DNA from: an uncultured Bacteroidota bacterium
Lineage (GTDB): Bacteria; Bacteroidota; Bacteroidia; Chitinophagales; Saprospiraceae
Assembly: GCA_902609095.1 (NCBI GenBank)
Contig: CACLQQ010000001.1
Span: 1 to 64,000, forward strand
Length of the DNA stretch: 64,000 nt
Direction: 5' to 3'
Each line of letters opens with the position of its first letter. Position 1 is the stretch's first letter. Of this stretch, positions 43,317-57,100 are shown in pieces. The translations under genes and the position numbers were made by a program. Under the pieces are notes generated by a model that was not told the DNA's origin, did no database searches, and saw nothing but the letters and a program-made list of their open reading frames with translations.

Positions 43317-43575
43317 CTTGAGCTTGCGCAATTAAGGACCTTTTCTATTTGAAATCTTTAGACGAGTTAGTTGAACAATTTATATTGAATCTTTCAATCC
43401 AGATAAGTTTTTGTTCATTTTAGCTCCAGCTACTAATACAATGAGCCAGATAATAACTTGTTCTCTTTTCATGTGAGCGCAGCCAACCAATAAAGGTAAT
43501 AATTTACAGCTCTTAATGTTGTCAACAATAATATAGTTCGTAGCAATTCTGCGAATTATTTTTCTTGGATTTACA

Positions 43576-44117
43576 TTAGTATTTTGAAGTCACGATTTTA
43601 AGCCGCCAGGTGAGAGCTGGTTTGCAAGAGCGATATCGAGTCAAGAAGTTGAGGTGCTTGGAGTAGATGCTATATTGGAATTAATCGAGACGGCAAAGCG
43701 TCAAGGATCATCTAATTATCGAGTGCTAAGCTATAATCAGATAGCCACGGATATCTTTGATTAGTTCTATGATGTTGTTTTATGTAACTTCTCTTTATTG
43801 GTGATGAATCTGTTCGATGTTCGTTCCAACGACTACATCCATTAATCAATACCCATGGACATCTAATCATCCAGTCCTTACATTCCAGAGCATCCTATCT
43901 AAGACATGAGTCTATCGATGTTTGGTGAGCTGGATCATGGGATAGATTCAGTGAGTATTTTACCGACCCTGCATTATGGCATTTTAGGATATTGGAGGCT
44001 TGCCAAGACCTATACACCAACTGTGGATATAATATAGAGGATCGGGTAGAATCAGTCCATCCAGAATCGGAGGACCCCTTGTCTAATTTATTTGTAGCCC
44101 AACCCATTCCTCTTTAG
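43576..44117 (+). pseudogene. SAM-dependent methyltransferase, decayed
   Basis: 'SWFARAISSQEVEVLGVDAILELIETAKRQGSSNYRVLSYNQIATDIFD*FYDVVLCNFSLL' then degraded C-term '...DPLSNLFVAQPIPL*'. Confidence 0.6.
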
Positions 44118-44170
44118 AATTATTCTTTCTATCTATTAAACCTATTTATCCTATAACTCATTTTATTCAC

Positions 44171-44641
44171 GTGAGAATTAGAATCGTCAGTTTAATCTTA
44201 ACCATCATAAGCCTATTCAGTATGGCACAATCTAACAGTAGCTGTAACTCTGCCCCACCCAAACAGCTAGAAGAAACCACCGGTCATCTCAATGTATATG
44301 GTAAAGCACTCATACCCTGCTGCTATCAACCCATGACAGGATACTTCAGAGATGGATTCTGTCGTACGGATCAGCGAGACTATGGCGTGCATACAGTATG
44401 CGCCGTGATGACTCAGGACTTTCTCGAGTATTCTAAGTCCCGAGGCAATAACCTCACGGTGGCAACATCCTTTTTCCCCGGATTAAAAGACGGAGATAAG
44501 TGGTGCCTCTGTGTCTCTAAATGGAAAGAAGCTTATGACGCTGGTTATGCCCCCAACATCTATCTGGACGCCACTCATATTAAATCTCTTGATGTGGTGC
44601 CGCTTTCCATCTTGGAGAAGCATGCGATTGAGTCTAATTAG
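44171..44641 (+). CDS. secreted DUF2237-family protein
   Basis: Signal peptide then 'LNVYGKALIPCCYQPMTGYFRDGFCRTDQRDYGVHTVCAVMTQDFLEYSKSRGNNL...GLKDGDKWCLCVSKWKEAYDAG'. Confidence 0.8.
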   Translation: MRIRIVSLILTIISLFSMAQSNSSCNSAPPKQLEETTGHLNVYGKALIPCCYQPMTGYFRDGFCRTDQRDYGVHTVCAVMTQDFLEYSKSRGNNLTVATSFFPGLKDGDKWCLCVSKWKEAYDAGYAPNIYLDATHIKSLDVVPLSILEKHAIESN

Positions 44642-45084
44642 ATTGGAAGAGCTGTATTCCAGTTTTCTTCAGGTCATGTTCTAATTCCATTTGGATCTTA
44701 TTATATACATGGGAGTGAATCTTTCAAACTCTACATCAATATTTAACTAATCTGATTATTGGCAATGTTACCAGTAACATTTCTATTTTCTTCATGAGGA
44801 ATATTGTCACTTTTTTATCGAAAAAATGTAACCAAAAACATGGCGCTCTAAGGCCCTGCTAAAAGGCTGCTCCCACTACCCACTTAAGTACATCAGGCTA
44901 TCCCTCCAGCTTGTTTCCGTTGATTAAGATGTCATTTAGACATCTCTCTAAAAATTCAATCACACATCCACTTCAGTGCGTTAGGCTACCCCTCATTCGA
45001 TATCAACTTCTGTAACAATTATTCAATACTTTATTCGGACTTCATGCTTTATAGCTTATTAGGTTATTATCCAAACAATCAGAT

Positions 45085-45546
45085 TTAACTTATAGACTTT
45101 TCCAAGTCAATCGCCTTTCTCACACTTTTTTCATAGGTCAGTCCAATCGGCATCTGAGCGCCCATTTTGATTTTTCGCTTCTCTATGTATTCTATTTTAT
45201 CCAAAGCGACTATATAAGATTTATGAACACACAAGAATTGTTGGGCTGGCAGGCGATCTTCGAAGGACTTCAGCTTCTCCAAGGTTAGAATCTTTTGGTC
45301 GCGACAGACGATAAAACAGTAATCGCTCATACCTTCTAAATAGAGTATATCACTGATTGTAACCTTTAGGAAGAGATACTCTGACTTCACAAAGAGATAG
45401 TCTTTCTCTGTCACGAGATTCACTTAAGGTTCCTTATAGCTGCTGCGATATCGATCTACTGCATCCAGAAATAAAATAAAACTGGTGGGCTTGAATACGT
45501 AATCCAAAGCCTTCAATTCAAATCCTTCTACAGCATATCCCAGATT
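45085..45546 (-). pseudogene. LytTR response regulator, 5'-truncated, in-frame TAA
   Basis: Receiver tail 'GYAVEGFELKALDYVFKP...DAVDRYRSSYKEP*' then LytTR domain 'DYLFVKSEYLFLKVTISDILYLEGMSDYCFI...FLCVHKSYIVALDKIEYIE'. Confidence 0.75.
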
Positions 45547-46027
45547 GGACGGACATAAAACTAATGATGAATTCAAACTGGACATTCTATCTGACCAAAG
45601 GCAGGCCGAACTCAGTGAATTGTTAGATTATATCAAAAAATTCCAACCGACAAAAATTATGATTAAGTCTGGTTACAACACCGGTTATCTGATGAATCGA
45701 ATGAGGAGATCGAAGCGAGGTGAAGAAAAATTAGGTTGGCGAGAAGGTGATCAAATAGGAATTCACCCGATGGATGAATTACAACTAAATACAATCTATG
45801 CCATCTATGCTTCCTCAATAATGGGCAAAATGATCATTACAGAAACCATGCTTTATCTACAGAAGAGAATCGTCTCTATTCAATTTGAGACGGCTGCAAA
45901 TAGATACCAGACTCTACTCAAAGAAAAAAGTGATATAGAGTTAAGGGTACCATTGAAGCATATAGCTTCTTATTTAGGCATTACCCTTGAAACCTTAAGT
46001 CGGATTAGAGCTCAGAATTTGACATAG
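45545..46027 (+). pseudogene. apparent chimera: DUF5694-like N-terminal remnant joined to Crp/Fnr C-terminal HTH region
   Basis: N-part 'KLDILSDQRQAELSELLDYIKKFQPTKIMIKSGYNTGYLM...'; C-part 'YLQKRIVSIQFETAANRYQTLLKEKSDIELRVPLKHIASYLGITLETLSRIRAQ' is Crp-family; neither domain complete. Confidence 0.5.
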
Positions 46028-46066
46028 ATCAAATGTTTATGTTCTCTTCTGATCTACATTCCCGGC

Positions 46067-46567
46067 ATGAAGGGTTTACATCGCATAACAGGCATTCTAG
46101 TTTCAATATTTATCGTTGCACATTTGGGTAATCATTTAATGGCGATATATGAAATTGAAACTCATATCAAGATAATGAAATCTTTTAGGGCTATATATCG
46201 AAACCCATTTCTATAGCCAATCCTTATTATAGCTTTTGTCTTTCAGCTTATTTCTGGAGTTAGATTATTTTTCAGCTTATACAAGAGAGAGTTTAAGTCC
46301 CCTCAGTACAAGATTAAAATGTACTCCAGAATACTCTTGGCTCTGTTCATCATTAATTATATTGTAGCGACTATCGGACAACGATACTATTTTGAATTAG
46401 ATACGAATTTCTACTTTGCTGTACGAGTTGTTCTTCAGAATCCTTTGTACTACTTCTTTATTCCTTATTACTTCTTTGGCGTCATGTCATTTGGTATACA
46501 CCTTGCTGCAGTGCACCGAGATAAGGTATCGAATTACATAAGTCCAAATCAGGTAAGAATACATTAA
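46067..46567 (+). pseudogene. small membrane protein (cytochrome b-like fold?), single in-frame TAG
   Basis: 'MKGLHRITGILVSIFIVAHLGNHLMAIYEIETHIKIMKSFRAIYRNPFL*PILIIAFVFQLISGVRLFFSLYKRE'; same frame continues to 46567. Confidence 0.5.
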
Positions 46568-46958
46568 TACGGTATTATAAGAATACTCTTACTGATCAGT
46601 TAGTTGATACTATTACTCTTTACCGGTTCATTTTATGACATCAGGATTCCTAAGGTTTACAATATTTATTGATTTGAACCTCCATCCAGAAGGATGGTGA
46701 TATACTCAAGGCTATCCAGCTCTAAAAATTGACACTATGGTGATCAAGTTCCTACACATTGTCTTAGTTCAAAGGAGCTTAATCTTCACAAGGATCAAAT
46801 AGATCAATTTGAAGGTATCGAGCATAAAAGAGTTCTTTCGGAGTTTCATACTCAGGAGGGTCCGGTTATCGAGACTCATCTCTATGCGTTAAATAAAGAA
46901 AGGTGACAAAATTACTGATAGATACAATTAGAATAATATTTCTGACTACCCATTAAAA

Positions 46959-46986
46959 AAAGGCAGTCCACAAGTGGACTGCCTTT
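46959..46986 (-). terminator. Rho-independent terminator downstream of katG
   Basis: Perfect inverted repeat AAAGGCAGTCCAC-AA-GTGGACTGCCTTT; followed on the minus strand by a T-run; 27 nt after the katG stop. Confidence 0.9.
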
Positions 46987-47012
46987 GTATTGATTAGAAT
47001 TTGAGCTAAGTA

Positions 47013-49235
<2,223 letters not shown>

Positions 49236-49852
49236 TTAGTTTAAAGAACAAATTCAGAATACAAAGTTGACTAAATGAATTGATAATAAATACTTATTTA
49301 TTTTATCATTAAATAATATTTTCTTATCAATTAACCGTGAACAACAACATCTATTTTAATAATGATATATGGTATTTTTCTTTCATAAACATTAACAGAG
49401 CATAAATCACTCAACCAATTACTTGGCCACCTTTAGCTCTACTCTTACTCACTACTTTAATTACACTGAGCTGAAAGAAATCTAATAATCCCAAGTCAAC
49501 AATACGGCTCACCTCTATAGACACCGACAGCATACCTCAAGAGACTAACATCAAAGAAATAACTCAACATATTATCGAGAAAAACCATTTACAATTTGTT
49601 TGTTTCAACTTAGACTCAAGACCATCTATCAGAGTATGAATTAGGTAAACTAAAATGGAAAAGCAATCTACCTGAAGTACTTAAAACAAAAATAGACTCT
49701 GAAACTCAAGCATCTAAAAGAAGAGCATAGAAAAAGAGAGGCTTACCCAACGATTATCAACTACTGCGAAAAGATTTATAAGGAGAAATTAATTTATCTA
49801 ATATCGGTCACAAGAAATTCTTAACTTATAGAGATTAACCAAATAAAAAATT

Positions 49853-50989
49853 ATGAAAAAAATTATTACTCTGATTTTTTGTATGTATGTCATCAATTTA
49901 AACTCACAACAGTGGGTCGATGATTCATGTAACAAAAAAGCTTCAAAAATTGTAAATGAAGCTGTAGAACATTTAGCAAACCTAGAACCATTAATAGCTA
50001 TTGGTATCGCAAAAGCTGCTTTGATGATAGATGAAGATTGTGGGTGTGCAAATTTAGTTATAGCTGCAGCGGCGGCGGCTAATGGCTCAAGAAAAAGCAA
50101 ACTGGAAGCAATAGATGTTAGTTCTCTAAATTCTGAGGAAAAGGTATGGCACAAGCTGCTTACAGCTACTTTAACTGGAGACGGCGATACTTACAGGGCT
50201 ACATTAAAAAGCGGTCTTGAAGAAACACCAAATAGTCCACTTTTAAACTGGTTCAACTCAGGTGGAGATTATAACAATTACAAAAATTTCTCAACTGATT
50301 TCCCAGAACATGCATCAGCAGCTTACAACATGGTAGCGTATGGATATGCTAACGGTGAAATTGGTGGAAAAGTAGATTATGAAGCAGCTATGAAGGCATT
50401 AGATAAGTCAAGAAAACTACATGATGGCCCAAATGCATTAGATTCTAAAGCTGAAATTTATGCAATGTCGGGTGATTACTTAAAAGCTAAACAAAATCAG
50501 TTTGGAGCATACGATTACGCATGGTTTGCATCTCCTTACCAACCTAAATTAGTTACATATAACAGAAAAGTAAATAAAGAAGAAATAGTTAAAAACTTGA
50601 AGGAAGCACAAGCTTTTCTACAAAATGCTATTCTCGAACGTAACGAAGAAGAGTATGCAAAATATGTAACGGATGATATGCAACTTGTTGTAGGCGATTC
50701 AAATCTTCAAGGATTTTATGAATTTACTGATGAAAGCTTAAATAGACAAAATGATGTTAATTGGGATAATTTTGATTTAAGAGATATAGAAGTTGATTTC
50801 TCTCCTGATATGACTATGGCAATTCTAACATTTTACGCTGACGGATCTTATACTCAAGGTGATTCTGAAGATGTTATAGACTATAGTACTCGAGCATCGG
50901 CTGTATGGATTGCAACTAATGATGGATGGAAAAGCGTTCATGCTAACTGGGCTCCTTTTGGAGGAGGTTCAGGCGTTCCAAAAAACTAA
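49853..50989 (+). CDS. secreted protein with repeat-like helical N-terminus and SnoaL/DUF4440-like C-terminus
   Basis: Signal peptide; C-term 'AILERNEEEYAKYVTDDMQLVVGDSNLQG...ASAVWIATNDGWKSVHANWAPFGGG'. Confidence 0.6.
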   Translation: MKKIITLIFCMYVINLNSQQWVDDSCNKKASKIVNEAVEHLANLEPLIAIGIAKAALMIDEDCGCANLVIAAAAAANGSRKSKLEAIDVSSLNSEEKVWHKLLTATLTGDGDTYRATLKSGLEETPNSPLLNWFNSGGDYNNYKNFSTDFPEHASAAYNMVAYGYANGEIGGKVDYEAAMKALDKSRKLHDGPNALDSKAEIYAMSGDYLKAKQNQFGAYDYAWFASPYQPKLVTYNRKVNKEEIVKNLKEAQAFLQNAILERNEEEYAKYVTDDMQLVVGDSNLQGFYEFTDESLNRQNDVNWDNFDLRDIEVDFSPDMTMAILTFYADGSYTQGDSEDVIDYSTRASAVWIATNDGWKSVHANWAPFGGGSGVPKN

Positions 50990-51011
50990 ACTTACATATC
51001 ATTATAATATA

Positions 51012-51038
51012 AAAACCCAAGTTAAAAGCTTGGGTTTT
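51012..51038 (+). terminator. Rho-independent terminator
   Basis: AAAACCCAAG-ttaaaag-CTTGGGTTTT hairpin just after the 50989 stop. Confidence 0.75.
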
Positions 51039-51044
51039 GTATTT

Positions 51045-51850
51045 AGAATTTAGTCTCCCAACTCTTAAAAAATCTACTTTAAATGTGCTCAGCAAATCAT
51101 CTGGATTTGGTAAGCCGTCCCAAATTTCAATTACTTCTGCATCAAAAATTATATGCAGGGGTCTTTTAAAAAATTCTTTCCCATCCAAATGCCAAACTAG
51201 TTCATCTGGCGTCCATAGTAGTACATAAACAAGAAAATCCTCATGAAAATCATACTCAACTTCAAGACGTGTGTCGGTTTTCTAATTTGTATTTTCTTTT
51301 ATTAACTAAGGATTCAACATACGCAGTTTGATATCGATGTACTGCTGCATAATAAGCTCTTTGATTTTCTTTCTTATTTGCTTTACCAAAGACTTCAAAA
51401 ATATCAATCTACTCTGAGTACTCACCTTCTCTATATTTAACCGATTCCTCTAATGGATCATATAACCAAGACGCATTACATACAAATGCTTTCATTGATT
51501 TAGCTCTAGCTTCGTAGTAGCCATAATAACTTCTTTCCTTGCTTTTTATTATTGCTGTACTAAACTTGTCATATCCTCTTGCTTTTTCTTCTATGCTCAC
51601 TTTTTTGGGGTCTAAATTTTTTTGCAGATAATCTTAAGAATCCTCGTTTAACTTTAACATTTTATCTTCAAAATGTGGTGGTTTTCGTTTATGCCAAGCA
51701 GTGTTAAAATCCCACCATTTTTTTTCATCTAATTTTGATTTATCAAACTCATCGCTAAATGATTTATTTAAAATCCAAACTCCCTTCAATGAATTAAAAG
51801 GCTGAATGTTATATAGAGAAAAAAGAACCAAAAAAAAATAAAAACTATTT
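51045..51850 (-). pseudogene. GH16-like glycoside hydrolase, decayed
   Basis: 'FSDEFDKSKLDEKKWWDFNTAWHKRKPPHF', 'TAIIKSKERSYYGYYEARAKSMKAFVCNASWLYDP', 'YSE*IDIFEVFGK', 'YVLLWTPDELVWHLDGKEFFKRPLHIIFDAEVIEIWDGLPNPDDL'; several stops and a frame change. Confidence 0.75.
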
Positions 51851-52093
51851 TTTTCATTTATTTAAAAAGTAAACAGCACATATATATTATATCATGCCAT
51901 TAATTAAGACTATATGAAATATATCAGTGGAGGTGATATCACTACATTTAACTTTACCTTTGATCATAGTTTTACTCCATATTCTTCTGCTCCCTGTTTT
52001 GATTGATTCAGGAGAGATGCGCTCTACAATTTACTCTTCTAACAACTCTCAGCGTAACATAAATTGAACTAAGCTATGTGGCAAGAGCTTACT

Positions 52094-52822
52094 TTACCAT
52101 AAGGTTCTTCTCAATTTCAAACCTGATGGCATATAATGTTTACCTCGCTCAAAGGCTCTCCACACATCTCCAGCTACTTCCTCTTTGGTAGTAGCCACTA
52201 ATCCCTCAAATGTTTTCACCTTATTCATATTAGCAACTTTTTTAAAAGGCGTATTGCTGATAACCGAAGGGCATATTGTGATTATTCTAACAGCGGAGTC
52301 AAGAGCTTTCAACTCTTCATGAAGACTGAGGAGGCTATAATGCTTGACAAAAGCCTTAGTAGCAGCATAAGTAGCCATTTTCGGAACTGGTTGAAATGAA
52401 GTATTGGAGCTGATATTTATAATTGTTCCCGCACCTCTTTTCATCATATCATCCATGAACAAGCGAGTAAGTGTATATAGGTTCAGAACATTCAACTGAA
52501 TCATCTGACGCTCTCTATCAATGGGGATATCCCCAGCATATCCATAGGTGGCAAATCCTGTATTATTAATCAACACATCAACTTCACGTTCATTCTTACA
52601 TGTCCAGTCATATAAAGTTTGTGAGGAGTCCAATGGGGACAAATCAATGACTATTGTATCGAAGTTGATCTGCAGAAACTCCACCAAAAAGTTTTCTTTA
52701 GACGCTGCGAGCTCATCGGCATAAAGTGAAGCCCATAGGATCTCATAACCATGCTGTGCAAAGCGCTTAGATATTTCGTAACCTATACCACTGGAACCAC
52801 CAGTTATTAGAACTGTCTTCAT
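52094..52822 (-). CDS. short-chain dehydrogenase/reductase
   Basis: 'VLITGGSSGIGYEISKRFAQHG', 'NISSNTSFQPVPKMATYAATKAFV' (S..YxxxK). Confidence 0.85.
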   Translation of the reverse strand: MKTVLITGGSSGIGYEISKRFAQHGYEILWASLYADELAASKENFLVEFLQINFDTIVIDLSPLDSSQTLYDWTCKNEREVDVLINNTGFATYGYAGDIPIDRERQMIQLNVLNLYTLTRLFMDDMMKRGAGTIINISSNTSFQPVPKMATYAATKAFVKHYSLLSLHEELKALDSAVRIITICPSVISNTPFKKVANMNKVKTFEGLVATTKEEVAGDVWRAFERGKHYMPSGLKLRRTLW

Positions 52823-52855
52823 TACTAATGATTGTTGATGAAATTTCACTACATC

Positions 52856-53602
52856 CTAACTATAGAATAGAAGTCGTATCGCTACAAACATAATGACAAG
52901 GGCAGTAATTCGTCGGACGACCAAAGGATTCAGCTTTCTAATAGTCAATCTAATTCCAATCTGACCTCCAACAAAAACGGCAACAAGCAGAATAATCAAA
53001 CGAATAGAGTCAACCGACCAACCATGAGTATACATCTGACCGGTCAATCCAGATATAGAATTGACTAAAATGAACAGCGCAGTAGTAGCGGCAATCGTCT
53101 TCGCCCGCCCCCACTTAGAAATATATAAGATTGGGGATAAGAAAATACCACCTCCTATACCAACCAAACCAGATAAAAAGCCAATACCGCCACCTATCAA
53201 TCCATTGCTATATTTCGACAGTTTTTTAATTGAAGTTTCTGCCGAATCTGTCGTGATCAATAACATAATTAAACTTGCGATTAATAAGGTAACTCCCAAT
53301 ATATCAAAATATAAAACTTGAGATATCCTTAAGGTCCCTCCTAAATACGATAGTGGCAAACTCAATGAGACGAGCGGTATAATGCGCTTAGAAGAGAGAA
53401 GTCCCTCTTTCCAAGTCAAATAAATACTTCCTGTGACTACAGTGATGTTACATAATAAGGCCAAGATCCGAATCTCCTGGAATGGCAAACCACTAATCGC
53501 TAATAAGGCTAAGTAACTCGATCCTCCTCCGAATCCTGCCGCAGAATAAATGACGGCTATCCCAAAAAAGTAAATGGCCAATTGCCATAATTCTATTTCC
53601 AT
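52856..53602 (-). CDS. TauE/SafE sulfite exporter-family membrane protein
   Basis: 'AAGFGGGSSYLALLAISGLPFQEIR', 'GFLSGLVGIGGGIFLSPILYISKWGRAKTIAATTALFILVNSISGLTGQ'. Confidence 0.88.
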   Translation of the reverse strand: MEIELWQLAIYFFGIAVIYSAAGFGGGSSYLALLAISGLPFQEIRILALLCNITVVTGSIYLTWKEGLLSSKRIIPLVSLSLPLSYLGGTLRISQVLYFDILGVTLLIASLIMLLITTDSAETSIKKLSKYSNGLIGGGIGFLSGLVGIGGGIFLSPILYISKWGRAKTIAATTALFILVNSISGLTGQMYTHGWSVDSIRLIILLVAVFVGGQIGIRLTIRKLNPLVVRRITALVIMFVAIRLLFYS

Positions 53603-53646
53603 CAGAATAAAACTAAGAGAAATCGTATTGACTCATAATATTACCA

Positions 53647-54129
53647 CTATGATTTAAGTGACTTTTTAGCCGCACAGATTGCCATTCCAACCAATAATAT
53701 AGCTGCCAATGCAGCAGTATAAAATGAGAAGTAACACAGAACATTCATAAATCCATCATGAGGTGCAAGACCTCTATTACTGATAAATGGTGCTGTTTTA
53801 TAGCCAATCAGATTGCCGTATAACATAGTCAGAATACATCGGTAAAAAATGGTTTCAAATTTCATTCTCATGAGTAGGTACGAACTCACGCTCACTATGG
53901 CCATAGTGAAAATACCGTTCATTATGGGACCAATATGGGCATTCCTCCAAAGCTCCTTAGTCATCGGCAATGACAGATCTATGGGAGGAATCGGCCAAAG
54001 CTCCAAAGAACCAGCCAATACCATAACCCATCCCAAACCACCGATAAGGCCTATACCAACACAAATAAAACTGTGAAGTACAATTTTGTGCTTGTGATTC
54101 TTAGTGAGTCGAGCTTCTTGTTCAGTCAT
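53647..54129 (-). CDS. four-TM membrane protein resembling styrene-oxide isomerase (StyC)-like proteins
   Basis: 'WRNAHIGPIMNGIFTMA' and 'FISNRGLAPHDGFMN' in a 160 aa multi-TM protein; similarity judged from memory. Confidence 0.45.
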   Translation of the reverse strand: MTEQEARLTKNHKHKIVLHSFICVGIGLIGGLGWVMVLAGSLELWPIPPIDLSLPMTKELWRNAHIGPIMNGIFTMAIVSVSSYLLMRMKFETIFYRCILTMLYGNLIGYKTAPFISNRGLAPHDGFMNVLCYFSFYTAALAAILLVGMAICAAKKSLKS

Positions 54130-54195
54130 ATCGTTGGCTTATAAAGTTTTAACAGTGTTTGTTGCAGTCTATGATCTGAATCCATACAATAACAC

Positions 54196-57100
54196 CTAAC
54201 AGACAGGCACAAAGATGAGAGTAACTAAGGTGCCAAATAGTAGATCAAACATAATTGCCGCAGCCAATGGCTCCCACATGATTCCTCCTTCAATGTAAAG
54301 TGGTATCATACTAAGCACTGTGGTGAAAGTAGTCAACATGTTCGGTCTAATACGCTGCAGACAAGCCTCCCTAATAACATCGATGAGGGCTAGTCCGTTA
54401 TCAGACTCTACCTTAATCTTATTGATCAGAACGATCGCATTATTAATGATGATACCTGCAAGTGAAATTATCCCAAGAAACGCAAAGAACCAGAAATAGG
54501 ACTGCAAGATGAGCAATCCAAAAATGACCCCTAAAATACCCAAAGGAATGGTCATCAGAACCATGAAAGTCTTACGAAAAGAATTAAACTGAATAATTAG
54601 CAGCATGATTATAATGAAGAAAGAAAATGGGAGCCATTCTGCTACAGGACCCATTGATTCGGCAGAGTTCTTGGCATCCCCACCTAATTCATATCGATAA
54701 ACATTGGGCCAAACTTCTTTCATCTGTTGATCCAACCATGGTGTAACCTCTGCTATAATAGCACAAGCGTTACCGTCTTCACTGAGCTGAGAAGATACAT
54801 TTACATTGCGTCGTAGATCCTTGCTGATAACATTAGCGAACTGCCAATCAACCTCGATATCTGACACTTGTGATAAAGGAATATTATGGCCAGTTTGCTG
54901 TAAATAGATATTGATACTCTCGAGCTTTTCTACCGTGACCCTATAATGGTTAAAGTCTCTCATGATAATACTAATATTATCCTTACCCTCTCTTTACTTA
55001 CCCACATCAAATCCAGTCAGTGCTGTCCTAATCGAGACAGCAATGTCTTGGTTAGATAGACCTACATTTTGAGTTTTAAAGGGGGTTTATAACTATGACT
55101 ATTTTTTTGTCTTTGGGCCCCAATCATCTTTGACATTCTTAGAGCCAAGCTGAGCCTTGAGTTTCATTCTCACAGACTCTACTATAGTGGAGAGTTGGTC
55201 GGCGTTCTTTCCTGATATCATTATCTCAATCGGTGTTCCCTCACCAACTGCACCCAATCTCTTGACCTTCACATCTGCTGTTGGGAAAGTTGCAAAAGCG
55301 AAACTGTCCAGTTTAGCTATTACATAACCGTTGTCATCTCCATAAGATGTATTCACGAGCATGTGAGCATAGTTTGCATTGGCTTCATCAGGATTATATC
55401 TTAAATCATAGGATTCAGGCCCCTTACCGATAAATGCGAACCAATCTATAACTCCCCGAGCTCTGGTATCACTCAATTGGTGATTTTCTTCCATGAAAAC
55501 CTCAGTCCTTTCAACCACCTCGGAGATGGTTTCTGATCTACTCCCCTAAGGAAGTTTGATGTCGGCAGTAATCAAGTTTCGCTCAGAGTCTGGAAAAAAC
55601 AGGAATGGGATCTTTCCAAACAAAATAAGTGAACCAAGAAAGACACCCATGACCGCAACTATAGAAATCACTTTAAAATCTAATGCTACATTGATCAATT
55701 TATTGTAATAGACCTTAAGTGACTCTATTACTCCATCAACAAGACTCTTACTATTATCATTTGGAGATAAAGCCTTTAGAAAATAATAGCTGAGCATGGT
55801 AATCATTGTCATAGATAAAAACCAAGAACTAACCAATTCTATGGTAATCACTACGAATAAAGGACCTACAATATCACCCATAGTCCCTTCAGCCAAGTAG
55901 AAAGACATAAAGACTACAGAGGTAGTCAAAGTTGAGATTAAAAGAGGAACAATCAATTCATCACAGGCCTCCTTGATAGCATTCCATTTATCAGCTCCAT
56001 TCTCGAGTTTAACCAAAACGGTCTCTGCTACCACTACCCCATTATCAACCATCAAGCCCAGCGCCATAATCAGTGCAGCTAATGAAACTTGATTAATACC
56101 TTGATCAAAGAACCCCATAAATAAAACGGTGGCTAAAATCACCCTGGGAACTAAGGAGGCAATGATAAATCCAGTCCTAAAGCCTAAGAAAATAAGCATA
56201 ACCACCAAAACCAAAAGAACTTTCTGAATAAGATTACATACAAAATTTCCTGCCTTCGAATCAATATAATAGTCTAATAATGATAGTTGTCTTAACTCAA
56301 GTCCAGCTGGTAGAGATTGGTTAAACTCAAGTAACATATCATCGATCTGTTTGCCTAACTGGACCACGTTAGCTCCATCCTTCAGAGCGATTGATAAGGC
56401 TAAGGCTCTCTTCCCATCAACTTTTATGATTTGGGTTGCAGGGTCACTATATCCTCTATGGATACTAGCAATATCCTGTAGATACAAAGACTGGCCATTT
56501 ACATTACGAATGATTGTATTCTTGATATCATTGACATTGTCAAAATTTCCTGTTGGCTCAATGATAATGCGCTCACCACCAATGTTCAATTACCCTCCAG
56601 AGTATAATATGTTAGTTCCGGCCAGAATAGAATGGATCTGAGAAGCGGTTATCTCAAGACTCGCCATCTTAGCATTATCGAATTCAAAGAATATTTGTCC
56701 TATCTGATCACCTCCAATCTCAACCTTGGAAGCTTCCTCTAAAGCAATAATCTAATCCCTTATCTCATCGGCAACTTTTTTAAGCTCAGCATACTGAAAC
56801 TCCAAATCTCCACGGTCATCATTATCTGAGATCAGACCTAACATGATACCATAAATGACACCAACGTCATCGTCCTTAAGGTTATAGTCCACTCCATCAG
56901 GAAACTCGATAGTATTAAGCTTCCTCCTTATCCTATCCCAGATTGCCTGTAATTCGGAAGCGGCTACTTCATTTTTTAAACTTATAGTCGCAACTGATAA
57001 GCCTGATCTGGATTGAGTAGTGATTTCTTAGAGTTCGGGTATTTCTTGAATTTTTTCTTCTACTTTTCGACTGACTAAATTCTCGAAACGCTCTGGACTT

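Noticed and set aside
46650-46900. Cupin (DUF985-like) remnant around 'LHPEGWWYTQGYP'
   Set aside because: Only a short suggestive motif in a heavily degraded stretch; not enough to call a feature.
49281-49312. TGATAATAAATA...TTTATTTTATCA inverted repeat upstream of katG as a PerR/OxyR operator
   Set aside because: Imperfect and AT-rich, does not fit 7-1-7 geometry; likely chance in AT-rich intergenic DNA.
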